Positions 1 to 8,726 of a DNA stretch of 64,000 nt are shown one piece after another. Under the pieces are notes generated by a model. It saw nothing but the letters and a program-made list of their open reading frames with translations, had not been told where the DNA came from and did no database searches. The position numbers were made by a program, and so were the translations under genes. Origin of the DNA: an uncultured Chthonomonadales bacterium (GTDB lineage Bacteria; Armatimonadota; Chthonomonadetes; Chthonomonadales; CAJBBX01). The number at the start of each line of letters is the position of its first letter. Positions within the stretch are counted from its first letter, which is position 1. Location: contig CALLMM010000037.1 in assembly GCA_938005745.1 (NCBI GenBank), positions 34,397-98,396 on the forward strand. The letters run 5' to 3'.

Positions 1-1312
1 CATGCAGGGCGATGCCGTTGGCGGCGGCCCCCATCGCATGCTCCCGGACGCCAAAATGCAGATTTCTCCCGGCATAGCTCCATCCGCCGCCGACGGCTCC
101 CTCCACCTCTCCCAGCGTCAGCGCGGGATTCTCAAAGTCGCCCATCCCCTTGAGGGCGGTGTTGGTCGAGGGGTTCAGATCCGCTGAGCCTCCGATCAAC
201 GCGGGATAGTTGGGGGCGATCGCGTTCAGCACCTTCCCCGCCGATGCGCGAGTCGCGGCGGCGTCCTGCGGACCGAACGTCGGAATATCGCGGTCCCATC
301 CCTCCGGAAGCGTTCCGCTGAAACCGTGCTTCCACTCCGCCGCCAGATCGGGATAGGCTTGCGCCCAGGCGTCCAGCCGGCGCTGCCACGCCGCCTGCGC
401 CTCCGCTCCCCGATCAATCGCTCTCCGGAATGCGGTCAGCGCCTCGTCAGGAATCCAGAACTCCTTCTCCTCGGGCCAGCCCAGATTGCGCCGCGTCGCC
501 ACAACCTCCTCCTTGCCGAGCGGGTTGCCGTGCGCCTCCATCGAACCGGCTTTCTTCGGAGAGCCGTAGCCGATGACGGTCTTGACGATGATCAGCGTGG
601 GTTTTGCGGTCTCCGCCTTCGCCTCCCGGATGGCGGCGTCAATCGCCTCAACATCGTTGCCGTCGGCGACGGTGAGCGTCTGCCAGCCATACGCCTCAAA
701 ACGCTTCCCGACATCCTCCGTAAAGCAGAGAGAGGTAGCTCCCGCCAGCGATATGTCGTTGCTGTCATACAGGCAGATCAGCTTGCCGAGTCCCAGATGC
801 CCCGCCAGCGAAGCCGCCTCACAGCAGACGCCCTCCATCATGTCGCCGTCCGAAGCCAGCACATAGGTATGGTGATTGACAATCTCGTGACCGGGACGGT
901 TGTAACGCGCCGCCAGATGCGCCTCCGCCATCGCCATCCCGACCGCATGGGCAAACCCCTGCCCCAGCGGTCCGGTGGTTACCTCCACGCCGGGCGTCAG
1001 ATGGTACTCGGGGTGACCGGCGGTTTTGCTGCCCCACTGCCGGAAGTTCATCAGTTCGCTCATCGGCAGATCGTAGCCGGTCAGATGCAGCAGGCTGTAG
1101 ATCAGCATGGAGCCGTGACCGCCGGAGAGGACGAAACGATCCCGGTCGGGCCACTTCGGGTCGCGCGGATTATGTTTGAGGTGTCGCTGCCAGAGCGTGT
1201 AAGCCATCGGCGCGGCGCCCATCGGCAAGCCGGGATGGCCGGAGTTGGCTTTCTGAACGCCGTCTATCGAGAGCATACGTATGGTGTTTATGCAGAGTTG
1301 ATCCAGAGACAT
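1..1312 (-). CDS. tkt: Transketolase, N-terminal part (3' end outside window)
   Basis: Thiamine-diphosphate enzyme of the pentose phosphate pathway that moves two-carbon units between sugar phosphates. Read on the minus strand from the ATG at 1312, it gives 437 codons with no stop before the window edge, so it is truncated by the window, not broken. The start [20 protein letters not shown] is followed by the family signature [15 protein letters not shown], then [20 protein letters not shown], the ThDP/metal motif SDGDMMEGV ending at DSN, and the second-domain stretch starting near [15 protein letters not shown] ribosome site lies just upstream of the start. Identification is secure; no promoter was convincing in 1313-1495. 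Confidence 0.96.
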   Translation of the reverse strand, partial: MSLDQLCINTIRMLSIDGVQKANSGHPGLPMGAAPMAYTLWQRHLKHNPRDPKWPDRDRFVLSGGHGSMLIYSLLHLTGYDLPMSELMNFRQWGSKTAGHPEYHLTPGVEVTTGPLGQGFAHAVGMAMAEAHLAARYNRPGHEIVNHHTYVLASDGDMMEGVCCEAASLAGHLGLGKLICLYDSNDISLAGATSLCFTEDVGKRFEAYGWQTLTVADGNDVEAIDAAIREAKAETAKPTLIIVKTVIGYGSPKKAGSMEAHGNPLGKEEVVATRRNLGWPEEKEFWIPDEALTAFRRAIDRGAEAQAAWQRRLDAWAQAYPDLAAEWKHGFSGTLPEGWDRDIPTFGPQDAAATRASAGKVLNAIAPNYPALIGGSADLNPSTNTALKGMGDFENPALTLGEVEGAVGGGWSYAGRNLHFGVREHAMGAAANGIALH

Positions 1313-1495
1313 GACTTACTCCGTGTGGTGTTTTGAATGGAAACCGCCTCTATTGTTCGGCTCACACGCGCTAATCCCTGCCCGAACGCGCCGCGATCTG
1401 CGCGGGAAAAAATAGAATCCGCCGATGGAAACAAATCCGACCGCCCGGTCGTCAAAGTATCCGGAAGAGAGATATGTCTGCTCGCTCGCGCTCCC

Positions 1496-1524
1496 TTGAC
1501 AACGGAAGCAGCCTGCTGTATAAC
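1496..1524 (+). promoter_or_regulatory. Sigma70-type promoter with near-consensus boxes
   Basis: The -35 box TTGACA (1496-1501) and -10 box TATAAC (1519-1524) are separated by exactly 17 bp. It points rightwards, away from transketolase. The nearest credible protein start on that strand is nearly 480 bp away, and a terminator-like hairpin lies between, so it probably drives a short transcript. Confidence 0.65.
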
Positions 1525-1530
1525 AGGAGC

Positions 1531-1767
1531 GACTGCCCCCGTTCCAGAGGAAACGATACGGAAGACAGAACAGCCATGCGATCCAGATTTTACAGCCAGC
1601 CGCATATTCCCGGCGCGACCGCCATAACCTTAACCGGCGGGACAGCGCCGAAACTCGTGCCCGCGGAGGGAGGGTAGACGACCGTTTCATCATCGTAATC
1701 CATTTCATTTCGGTTCGGCTCCCTGACGCCCTCCTCTGCACAGTCATCAGAGCGAAGGGCGTTTTTT
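1531..1767 (+). ncRNA. Candidate small RNA or leader transcript (about 235 nt)
   Basis: Bounded by the promoter at 1496-1524 and a terminator-like hairpin at 1726-1767. No convincing protein gene lies inside; the only ATG-started frame that ends neatly is 33 codons (1576-1677) with a weak ribosome site and no recognisable features. It does not match signatures I know for tmRNA, RNase P or SRP RNA. It could be a 6S-like or other housekeeping RNA, or an untranslated leader. The evidence is transcriptional signals only. Confidence 0.35.
1726..1767 (+). terminator. Rho-independent terminator-like hairpin
   Basis: Outer stem ACGCCCT (1726-1732) pairs with AGGGCGT (1756-1762), with an inner CTCTG/CAGAG pairing, followed by a run of T to 1767. 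It would end a transcript started at the 1496-1524 promoter, upstream of the gene at 2001. Confidence 0.6.
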
Positions 1768-2000
1768 ACCCTCCTGGATCACTTCCATGATGGAGAAGAA
1801 GAGTTGACGCGCCTATCGTCTTATGGCGAAAGTCTTACCAGCTGATCTGATTTCGAGGGAAGATTGCTCGCTGCCTCTCGCACTCACAGGTTGAGGAGGT
1901 TTCGCGTGAAACAGGGATGGTCGCGCGCACCTCGAAGCACGATAGGCGCGTTATCGCTGAACTGTCCAGTCAGCATTAGCCTCCATGAAAGGAGACAGAG

Positions 2001-3398
2001 ATGCGAATACTCGCCCTCTTTTCGCTCATGATCCTGCTGTCTCTCCCATCCGGAATCGTATCGGGACAGGCGCCGTCGCTGATGGAGAACCTGATCCTCA
2101 CCGAGAAGGAGGCGATCGCGATGCTGCCCCCGGAGGTGGTCAGCGGTCCGATGGTCTCCCGCGCGCTCTGGTCCCCGGATGGTCGCTATCTGCTGGTGGT
2201 GCGACAGGATATGCAGCTCACCCCGCAGTTGCTGCGAAGAGCCTTGACCGCCCCGGCGTCGGCATGGGACCAGACGCCTCCCCCCGGTCAGACACGGGTG
2301 ATTCTCTGGGATACGCGCGCGCGCCTCGCCGACGAGGTCTGGAAGATGCCGATGTTCGTCCATCATCTGGAGGACATACAGTGGCTTCCAGGAACGGATC
2401 AGGCGCTGGCTCTGATCCGCCAGACCCCGCAGCCCACGCCGGAGAACCCCTCTCCGAAAACCTCTTATGGCTTGCTGCGAATCAACGGCGCGACCGGACG
2501 CTCCCAGCTTTTCAATCTGTCAGACGAACAGGGCGTAGATCCGTGGATCACCCTCTCTGTCTCACCCGCCCATCCGGTCGCGATTCTGCGCCAGACAAGC
2601 ATGAACGCTCCCCCGGATCGGCAGCAGGTCGTCTTCTATCAACTGCGCGAGGGAAGAAGAGTGGGCGCGGGCATAGTCGGTCCGCAGGAGACGGCGATCT
2701 CCGAAGTCGTCTGGTCTGCCGACGGCGCGCAGCCCTATCTGCGGGTAACGCAGATATCCCGCGACAGGAAACCGGTCGAGAGCCTCTATGCGCTGGATTT
2801 TCGCGCCGGGCAGTTAAAGAGACTGGAGAGCGCGCCGCGCCTGTATGCATACCGACCGCCCGAACCGCCCCTGCGGCTCAAAACCAGCGCGCAGACACTG
2901 AAAGAGGGCGGCATTCAGCGACCTGTGACCTCCCTCTGGCTGGAGAGCGGCGCGCAGAGCGAGTCTCCTCGCGCGCTGGTGTGCGCTGACTCCTCGCAGG
3001 GATGGATCTCGCCAAAAGGTGATCAGATTCTCTACATCTCTCAGGGAGCCGCCTTTGTTACGTCTCTCTTTCGCTTTTCAAGAGAGGAGTTCGAGCAGGC
3101 GCGCAACGCGGCGCGGAAGGCGCAGGCGATCAGCAACGCCAAGCAGATCGCTCTTGCCGCGCAGATGTACGCGCAGGATCATGACGAGAACCTGCCTTCC
3201 GGCGGCGGAGATATAAAGGGTCTGCTCGCTCCCTATCTGAAGAACCCGTCCCTTCTGGAAAACCTGGTCTATACGCACGGGGGCGGTCCGCTCGCCGCCA
3301 TCGAACGCCCGGCGGAGACGGAACTTGGGTATGTGCGGGGACCGGGAGGACGCGCCATCCTCTATGCCGACGGGCATGTGAAATGGAAAGACGACTGA
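2001..3398 (+). CDS. Exported propeller-like protein with pseudopilin (DUF1559-like) C-terminus
   Basis: 465 aa. The ATG start is set by an AAAGGAGA ribosome site at 1988-1995. Residues 1-24 form a signal peptide ending near SGQA. Residues about 50-350 contain WD40/PD40-like blades (WSPDGRYLLVV, WSADGAQPYLRV, ISPKGDQILYI), suggesting a beta-propeller that samples periplasmic ligands. The last 100 residues resemble the head region of H-x9-DG pseudopilins of Planctomycetes and Armatimonadota: an AISNAKQIALAAQMYAQDHD helix and a closing RAILYADGHVKW. The usual hydrophobic pilin N-terminus is absent. Function unknown; a fusion of a sensor propeller to a pilin head is inferred. It lies downstream of the candidate small transcript at 1531-1767. 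Confidence 0.75.
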   Translation: MRILALFSLMILLSLPSGIVSGQAPSLMENLILTEKEAIAMLPPEVVSGPMVSRALWSPDGRYLLVVRQDMQLTPQLLRRALTAPASAWDQTPPPGQTRVILWDTRARLADEVWKMPMFVHHLEDIQWLPGTDQALALIRQTPQPTPENPSPKTSYGLLRINGATGRSQLFNLSDEQGVDPWITLSVSPAHPVAILRQTSMNAPPDRQQVVFYQLREGRRVGAGIVGPQETAISEVVWSADGAQPYLRVTQISRDRKPVESLYALDFRAGQLKRLESAPRLYAYRPPEPPLRLKTSAQTLKEGGIQRPVTSLWLESGAQSESPRALVCADSSQGWISPKGDQILYISQGAAFVTSLFRFSREEFEQARNAARKAQAISNAKQIALAAQMYAQDHDENLPSGGGDIKGLLAPYLKNPSLLENLVYTHGGGPLAAIERPAETELGYVRGPGGRAILYADGHVKWKDD

Positions 3399-3401
3399 CG
3401 G

Positions 3402-3552
3402 GCGTTGGGTGTCGGAGCTGCCCGCGCATTCATGGTTACAGCGATGGACTTCAGTCCATCGCTGTAATCCTCGCTGACGGGTTGTGAGATTGCTTCGGTC
3501 GGCTGTCGCCTCTCTCGCAATGACAGAAGGGGGCATTCCGCCTCCCTCGCAA
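3402..3552 (+). repeat. Dispersed intergenic repeat, copy 1, with perfect palindrome
   Basis: About 150 bp, matching 6801-6953 in the opposite orientation. Its core is a perfect inverted repeat: 14-nt arms at 3437-3450 and 3453-3466, starting TACAGCGATGGACT, with a 2-nt centre. It is followed by GAGATTGCTTCGGTCGGC and a CCTC(T/C)CTCGCAATGACA-type motif. It lies between genes and codes for nothing convincing. Confidence 0.85.
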
Positions 3553-3627
3553 GGAGTGCCACCCCGCCAACGACACGGGCGTGTTTTTCGCCTGCAGTAA
3601 AAACATCCGCGGAGGTTAAATTTTGAT

Positions 3628-3657
3628 TCGACAAAATGGTCTGATAAACGGTATAAT
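3628..3657 (+). promoter_or_regulatory. Promoter of rpsU
   Basis: The -35-like TCGACA (3628-3633) and perfect -10 TATAAT (3652-3657) are separated by 18 bp, 45 bp upstream of the S21 start codon in AT-richer DNA. Confidence 0.7.
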
Positions 3658-3702
3658 ACCCCGCGCGTCTCTTGAACTACGATTTGAAAGGATGATGGAG
3701 CT

Positions 3703-3912
3703 TTGACTCAGGTAGTCGTGAAACCCGGCGAAGACATAGATCAGGCGCTGCGCCGCTTCAAGAAGGCTGTTATGAACAGCGGCATCACCAAAGAAGCCCG
3801 CATGCACGAGCGCTATGAGAAGCCGAGCGACCGCAAGCGCCGCGAGCTGAAGGCGGCGATTCGCAAGATTCAGCGCGCCCGCGCCAAAGCAGCCCAGAAA
3901 GATCGCGACTGA
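3703..3912 (+). CDS. rpsU: 30S ribosomal protein S21
   Basis: 69 aa, basic, a normal length for bS21, a small-subunit protein near the mRNA exit and anti-Shine-Dalgarno region. The sequence has the family pattern MTQVVVKPGEDIDQALRRFKK, then MHERYEKPSDRKRRE and a lysine/arginine-rich helical tail. The start is TTG at 3703; AAAGGA at 3687-3692 and GGAG at 3697-3700 precede it. It is a single gene with its own promoter (3628-3657) and a hairpin after it (3941-3963). Confidence 0.96.
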   Translation: MTQVVVKPGEDIDQALRRFKKAVMNSGITKEARMHERYEKPSDRKRRELKAAIRKIQRARAKAAQKDRD

Positions 3913-3940
3913 TCCGGGGGCCTGCTGCTGCCAGTGTTAC

Positions 3941-3963
3941 GGGGCAGGCATGATGCCTGCCCC
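3941..3963. terminator. Hairpin between convergent rpsU and M28 peptidase genes
   Basis: Perfect 10-bp stem: GGGGCAGGCA (3941-3950), 3-nt loop, then its complement (3954-3963). There is no long T-run on either side. Its position between two converging genes suggests a bidirectional terminator. Confidence 0.55.
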
Positions 3964-3996
3964 GCTCTCTTCTCTGCCAGATAGCGCGCGAGACGG

Positions 3997-5829
3997 CTAG
4001 CCGCCCCGCGCCGCCAGGGTTGCCTTCACGGTGATCGTCTCTTGCCCGCGCCTGACCACCACCTCCACAACGTCGCCCGGCTTATGCTCCGACAGCGCCG
4101 CCGTGAACTCCTCGAGGTTACGGATGCTGCGACCGCCGAACCTGATCATGATATCGCCCGCCTTCAGCCCTGCCTTCTCCGCAGGACTGCCGGGGCGCAC
4201 ACCTCCCAGCAGCACGCCCTCCACCTCGGTGGTGAACTCCGGGATGGTTCCCAAAGAGACCCCGGCGCGTCCCCGTCCGCCGGCGGGAGCCGCCTGGGTT
4301 ACCTGCTGGAAGGCGGGACGCTCCGGCATATCCGCAATCCGCTCCGCGCAGCCCGCCACCAGTCCAAGGATGCGCACCATATCCTGCGCGTTGATCTTGT
4401 CGGCGGTATCGCTGGGACGATGGTAGTCCTCATGAATGCCCGTGAAGAAGAAGAGCACCGGGATATTCTTCATGTAGAACGACTGATGGTCGCTTCCGCC
4501 GAAACCGCTCTCATTGCGGCTGATCTGGAAATTGCCGGTCTTGTTCGCCTCTTCCAGCAGCAGGTTCCATACCGGGGAGGTTCCCGTCCCGATCACCGTC
4601 AACTGATTGTTTCGCATTCGACCGATCATGTCCATATTCAGCATGGCGACGGTGCGGTCGAGCGGCAGGATCGGATTGTTGACGTAGTGCATGGAGCCGA
4701 ACAGCCCCAGCTCTTCCGCAGAGAAACAGATGAAGAGAATGCTGCGCTTCGGCTTCTGAATGCGGGACTGGAAATAGTCGGTCAGCATCAGTACGCCCGC
4801 CGTGCCGGAGGCGTTGTCGTCCGCGCCATAGTGAATGGCGGGGGTCTTATCGGTCGCCAGCGAACTCGGACCACCCATCCCCAGATGATCCATGTGCGCG
4901 CCGATCACCACGATCTCGTTCTTCAGGGTCGGATCGCTGCCTTCCAGCAGCCCCACGATGTTCGCCGTGGTCTTCGTCACCTTCTGCAGGTCCGCCTGCA
5001 CGTTCGCCCGTACGGGAAGCGCAAACGACTGCGCGCCGCTCTCGAGAGCGGTCATCACCTCGGGCAGCGATCTCCCCGCGCTCTTGAGCCACTCCTCCGC
5101 CACGCTTCGGCGCACGGTCAGGATCGGCAGACCGGCTCCGGCGGCGCGTCCCTCCGCGCCTATCTTCGGATCCTCGCCGGGAGCGGTCAGCGCCACGAGG
5201 ATCCCCGCCGCCCCCATATCGCGCGCGATCTGCGCCTTGCGCCGTATCCCGGCGAACGACTGCAGCGGCGCGTTCGCCCCTCCGCCCGGCGCGCCCGCCA
5301 GCATCATAACGATCTTCCCCTTCACATCCTGCCCGGCGTAGTCGTCGCGCTGGGGAGCCTGTATCCCGTAGCCGACAAAGACCACCCCGCCGTCCGCATT
5401 TCCCGACGAAGAGACGGCGGACGGCTCAAACTCGCTCCCGACCCGATAGCGCATCTTCTTGCCGCCGACCTCCGCCTGCAGGCTGTTGTTCTTGCCCCGG
5501 GCGACCCCCGCCGGGAAGGTGAACGGCTGAAAATAGCCGCTGCCGTCCATCGCCGCCTTGGGATCGTTCTGCTTGCTGGTTCCGATCGGCTTCAATCCGG
5601 CGCGTTTGAACTGAGCGGCGATATAGCGCGCCGCCAGTTCGTTGCCCTTTTCGCCGGTGCCGCGACCTTTCAGTTCGTCCGAGGCAAGATAGGAGATGTG
5701 CGCCTGGATGGTTCCCAGGCTGATGCCCTCCTGCTTTCCTTCCGGGGCTGCCTCCAGCCTGCCGGCAGCCAGCAGGGCGATCCCCGCTCCGGCAAAGAGC
5801 GTCCATGTGCGAAATCGTGCAGGGTTCAT
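3997..5829 (-). CDS. Exported M28 family metallopeptidase with PA and PDZ domains
   Basis: 610 aa. Residues 1-28 form a signal peptide. A protease-associated (PA) insert lies at about 125-260. The M28 di-zinc aminopeptidase core spans about 285-500, with candidate metal ligands H312 (AHMDH), D337 (GADDNASG), E372/E373 (SAEELG), D400 (NMDMIG) and H470 (HEDYH), so it looks catalytically complete. A PDZ domain (about 520-605, GVRPGSPAEKAGLKAGD) ends the protein. This layout is typical of exported Zn aminopeptidases that trim peptides outside the cytoplasmic membrane. It lies 13 bp downstream of surE and probably shares a transcript. The exact substrate cannot be read from sequence. Confidence 0.93.
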   Translation of the reverse strand: MNPARFRTWTLFAGAGIALLAAGRLEAAPEGKQEGISLGTIQAHISYLASDELKGRGTGEKGNELAARYIAAQFKRAGLKPIGTSKQNDPKAAMDGSGYFQPFTFPAGVARGKNNSLQAEVGGKKMRYRVGSEFEPSAVSSSGNADGGVVFVGYGIQAPQRDDYAGQDVKGKIVMMLAGAPGGGANAPLQSFAGIRRKAQIARDMGAAGILVALTAPGEDPKIGAEGRAAGAGLPILTVRRSVAEEWLKSAGRSLPEVMTALESGAQSFALPVRANVQADLQKVTKTTANIVGLLEGSDPTLKNEIVVIGAHMDHLGMGGPSSLATDKTPAIHYGADDNASGTAGVLMLTDYFQSRIQKPKRSILFICFSAEELGLFGSMHYVNNPILPLDRTVAMLNMDMIGRMRNNQLTVIGTGTSPVWNLLLEEANKTGNFQISRNESGFGGSDHQSFYMKNIPVLFFFTGIHEDYHRPSDTADKINAQDMVRILGLVAGCAERIADMPERPAFQQVTQAAPAGGRGRAGVSLGTIPEFTTEVEGVLLGGVRPGSPAEKAGLKAGDIMIRFGGRSIRNLEEFTAALSEHKPGDVVEVVVRRGQETITVKATLAARGG

Positions 5830-5842
5830 GTTGCTTCCTTGA

Positions 5843-6604
5843 TTATCCTTCGAGTTTCCACTCCCGCATGGGAGCGATCAGCGAGTAGGCCGTCATATCC
5901 AGATGGACGGGGGTCACGGAGATCCGGTCTTCGAGAATGGCATGAACATCCGATCCCTCGTCCGGCGTCTCCTCCTTGAGGCTGCCGCGCAGCCAGTAGT
6001 AGGCGCGCCCCCACGGGTCCACGCGGCGGTCAATCCGATCTACATATTGCCGACGCCCCTGATGCGTGACGGTAACGCCGCGTATGCGTTCCTGCGGCAG
6101 CGCAGGCACATTGACGTTCAGGAGAGTCCATCGCTCCATCCCGTTGTCCCGGATCGCCTCCGCCAGTCTGCGTGAGAAGCGCGCCGCCGGCTCAAAGTCC
6201 CGGTCGGAGCCGTTTTCGACCACCGAGACCGCCACGGAGGGCAGTCCGAGAATAGCTCCTTCGATGGCGGCGGCGACCGTTCCGCTGTAGGTCAGGTCCC
6301 AGCCCAGATTGGAGCCTGCATTGATCCCGGAGAAGAGCAAGTCGGCGCGCCCCTCCATCACCACATCCAGTCCCAGAGTTACGCAGTCGGCGGGCGTGCC
6401 GCTGGTCGCCCAGGCGCGCTGACCGTCCGGCAGGCGCATCTCCTCGATCCGCAGCGGCTTGTGCAGCGTGATGGAGTGACCGGAGGCGCTGCGGGGTCGC
6501 TCCGGCGCCACCACAAAGACCTCTCCCAGCGGTCGCAGCGCCTGTGCCAAGGCAAGCAGCCCCGGCGCATAGATGCCATCGTCATTGGTGAGCAGTATTC
6601 GCAT
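5843..6604 (-). CDS. surE: 5'/3'-nucleotidase SurE
   Basis: 253 aa, the usual length for SurE, a metal-dependent phosphatase acting on nucleoside monophosphates and short polyphosphates. It opens with MRILLTNDDGIYAPG, the metal-binding N-D-D motif, followed by VVAPERPRSASGHSIT with the conserved serine and S/G-rich loop, and NPPADC-like SGTPADCV and SGINAGSNLG motifs. The C-terminus carries the DRISVTPVHLDMT strand normal for the family. It is the first gene of a probable two-gene unit with the M28 peptidase. Confidence 0.96.
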   Translation of the reverse strand: MRILLTNDDGIYAPGLLALAQALRPLGEVFVVAPERPRSASGHSITLHKPLRIEEMRLPDGQRAWATSGTPADCVTLGLDVVMEGRADLLFSGINAGSNLGWDLTYSGTVAAAIEGAILGLPSVAVSVVENGSDRDFEPAARFSRRLAEAIRDNGMERWTLLNVNVPALPQERIRGVTVTHQGRRQYVDRIDRRVDPWGRAYYWLRGSLKEETPDEGSDVHAILEDRISVTPVHLDMTAYSLIAPMREWKLEG

Positions 6605-6971
6605 AGCAGCATTATAGCACTCCTCTGCCCGCAGAAGCGCGATGTTTCACGGATGTTGCGCAGAAGACGGAGAGAGTTTGAACGGCTAACCCGCTGACCT
6701 AGTTCCGGAACAGGGACGTGGAAGATTGTTTCGCTGCGCTTGCAATGACGGATTGGGGGCTGGTTGCACGTAACTGCGACGGTACTGCCTGCCAGATCGT
6801 CATTGCGAGGGAGGCGCCAGCGTCCCGGTCTGTCATTGCAAGGGAGGCGAAGCCGACCGAAGCAATCTCAACCGGACAGCGGGAACTACAGCAATGGACT
6901 GAAGTCCATCGCTGTAATCATGAATGCGCGGGCTGCGCCGACAACCAACACCCTGTACTCTGCCCCCGCCT
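6605..6971. other. Gene-free interval holding repeat fragments
   Basis: 367 bp between surE and the CRTAC1 gene. It holds repeat copy 2 (6801-6953) and a shorter related motif at about 6724-6750 (GATTGTTTCGCTGCG then CTTGCAATGACG). No coding region is supported. Confidence 0.7.
6801..6953 (-). repeat. Dispersed intergenic repeat, copy 2 (inverted relative to copy 1)
   Basis: Read on the minus strand it matches 3402-3552 almost throughout, including the GCCCGCGCATTCATG block, the palindrome (arms at 6887-6900 and 6903-6916, one imperfect pair), GAGATTGCTTCGGTCGGC and a CAATGACA end. A second CATTGCGAGGGAGGC unit lies at its outer edge. Confidence 0.85.
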
Positions 6972-8726
6972 CTATCTCTCTCCCGGTTCGCGCACCGTCA
7001 GGGTCTGATTGGCGGGAGTCGGTCCGAGCGTCTGCACCAGCCCGTTGGGCCACTGTATCTCGATCGAGTCCGCCTGTTTTGCTCTGCCCAGCCCGAACAG
7101 CAGTCGGCGGTCGCTCTGCGCCAGATAGCTGGATGCGCTCTTGACCGTCTTGCTCAGGGAGCGATTCCCGACATGCACGCGCACCCGTGCGCCGATGGCG
7201 TTGCGGTTGCTCCGCGTCCCCTCCAGTTTCAGACGCAGCCAGCGGTTGCCGGTGCGGTTCTCATTGCGGAGCAGACGCGCCGCACCGTTATTGACGGTCA
7301 TCAGAATGTCGGGCGCGCCGTCGTTATCGTAGTCGCCCCAGGCAGCGGCGCGCCCCACCACGCGGCGCATCAACGCCTCCCCGGAGACCGCCGTCACCTC
7401 CTGATAGCTGCCCTGCCCCCGATTCCGGAACAGCAGCGCAGGCTCCTCGTAGGCGACCCCGGTCTGGCGCAGATCGGCGTCGTCCTGAATATGACCGTTG
7501 GCGACAAAGATATCCAGCCAGCCGTCCAGATCATAATCGAAGAAGAAGACGCCAAACCCCAGATAGTACTGGCTGGCGTTCCCGATCCCGCTGCGCGCCG
7601 CCATATCCAGAAAGTGCCCCGTGCCGTCCTGCCGGTAGAGGGTCAGCTGCTCCCCCGCAAAGTTGGTGATGACAATCGATTCCAGACCGTTATTCTGCTC
7701 GTCGCCGGTATCTATCCCCATCCCCGCCTTCGCCTTGCCGGTCTCCGCCACCGCAATGCCGACCTCCAGAGCCACCTCTTTGAAGGCTCCATTCCCCTGA
7801 TTGTGATAGAGCAGGTTCGGCTCCGTATCATTGGCGACGATGATGTCGGGCCAGCCGTCCTGATCAAAATCACACAGCACCACCCCCAGCGCCTTGCTGC
7901 GCGTGTTGAAGACGCCAGACGAACGGGTAACATCGGTGAAGCGACCGTTCTTCTCATTTCGATAGAGGCGGCAGGTCTGTCCGGCATACTGCTGCGGGGT
8001 CGCATAGGAGCGGTTCACACCGTCCAGACTGAACGACTTGCTCCGGTCTATCTCCGGCGACCACTCGACATAGTGACAGACAAACAGATCGAGGAAGCCG
8101 TCCCGATTGTAGTCTATCCAGGTTGCGCTGGTCGCCCAGCCGGAGTTCTGCAGCCCGGAGCGTGCCGTCACATCCTTGAACCGGCGCACTCCGCCCGCTC
8201 CCGCCGTGTTGTGAAACAGCCGGCTCTCGCCGACGCCCGTCACATACAGATCGTCCCAGCCGTCGTTATCGTAGTCGCCGACCGCCACCCCCATGCCGTA
8301 GAGCGTGACATCCAGCCCTGCCTCTTCGGTCACGTCGGAGAACCTGCCTTTCCCGTCGTTGCGATAGAGCTTCATCGTCGGCTTTTCCGTCCGCTTATGC
8401 TCGGGCCAGTACTTTCCGTTGATAAACAGAATATCCAGATTGCCGTCGTTGTCGTAGTCCAGGAAAGCAGCCCCCGATCCCATCGTCTCCGGCATATACT
8501 TGTCCCCGGCGGCTCCGTTGACATGCTTGAAATCTATGCCGACCTCCTGCGTCACTTCCCGGAAGATAACGGGCGGAGGCGGCTCCGCTGCAGGCTTTGT
8601 TCTGGGCGCGCCGCTGTTTTGACATCCCGACGGCGCAAGGCAGAGCAGCAGAATGGAGGCGGCGACGGCGCGCGGACGCCCGCTCTCCGCCGCTGCTCCG
8701 AAGAAGTGAGAGAGGAGACGAATCAT
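6972..8726 (-). CDS. CRTAC1 family FG-GAP/VCBS repeat protein with ASPIC/UnbV domain
   Basis: 584 aa. The N-terminal hydrophobic stretch ends in a possible lipobox around the cysteine of APSGC, so a lipoprotein is likely but the box is not classical. Repeated calcium-binding FG-GAP/VCBS blades follow (FLDYDNDGNLDILF, VGDYDNDGWDDLYV, WIDYNRDGFLDLFV, LCDFDQDGWPDIIV, FFDYDLDGWLDIFV, WGDYDNDGAPDILM), giving a propeller. The last 90 residues are an ASPIC/UnbV module (NRNAIGARVRV, then DSIEIQWPNGLVQTL). The start ATG overlaps the stop of the multihaem gene by 4 bp, so the two are translationally coupled. Proteins of this type are exported and their biochemical role is unsettled. Confidence 0.9.
   Translation of the reverse strand: MIRLLSHFFGAAAESGRPRAVAASILLLCLAPSGCQNSGAPRTKPAAEPPPPVIFREVTQEVGIDFKHVNGAAGDKYMPETMGSGAAFLDYDNDGNLDILFINGKYWPEHKRTEKPTMKLYRNDGKGRFSDVTEEAGLDVTLYGMGVAVGDYDNDGWDDLYVTGVGESRLFHNTAGAGGVRRFKDVTARSGLQNSGWATSATWIDYNRDGFLDLFVCHYVEWSPEIDRSKSFSLDGVNRSYATPQQYAGQTCRLYRNEKNGRFTDVTRSSGVFNTRSKALGVVLCDFDQDGWPDIIVANDTEPNLLYHNQGNGAFKEVALEVGIAVAETGKAKAGMGIDTGDEQNNGLESIVITNFAGEQLTLYRQDGTGHFLDMAARSGIGNASQYYLGFGVFFFDYDLDGWLDIFVANGHIQDDADLRQTGVAYEEPALLFRNRGQGSYQEVTAVSGEALMRRVVGRAAAWGDYDNDGAPDILMTVNNGAARLLRNENRTGNRWLRLKLEGTRSNRNAIGARVRVHVGNRSLSKTVKSASSYLAQSDRRLLFGLGRAKQADSIEIQWPNGLVQTLGPTPANQTLTVREPGER

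Noticed and set aside
1500..1530. Stretch GGAAGCAGCC resembling the SRP RNA core
   Set aside because: It lies inside the promoter spacer, and the rest of the SRP RNA helix 8 consensus is absent.
1576..1677. 33-codon frame with ATG within the candidate small RNA
   Set aside because: Weak ribosome site, no coding-like features; kept only as a possibility in the ncRNA entry.
4042..5979. 645-residue open frame on the plus strand opposite the M28 peptidase
   Set aside because: Composition is Arg/His/Gln-rich, with no domain; it is the antisense shadow of a clearly real protease gene.
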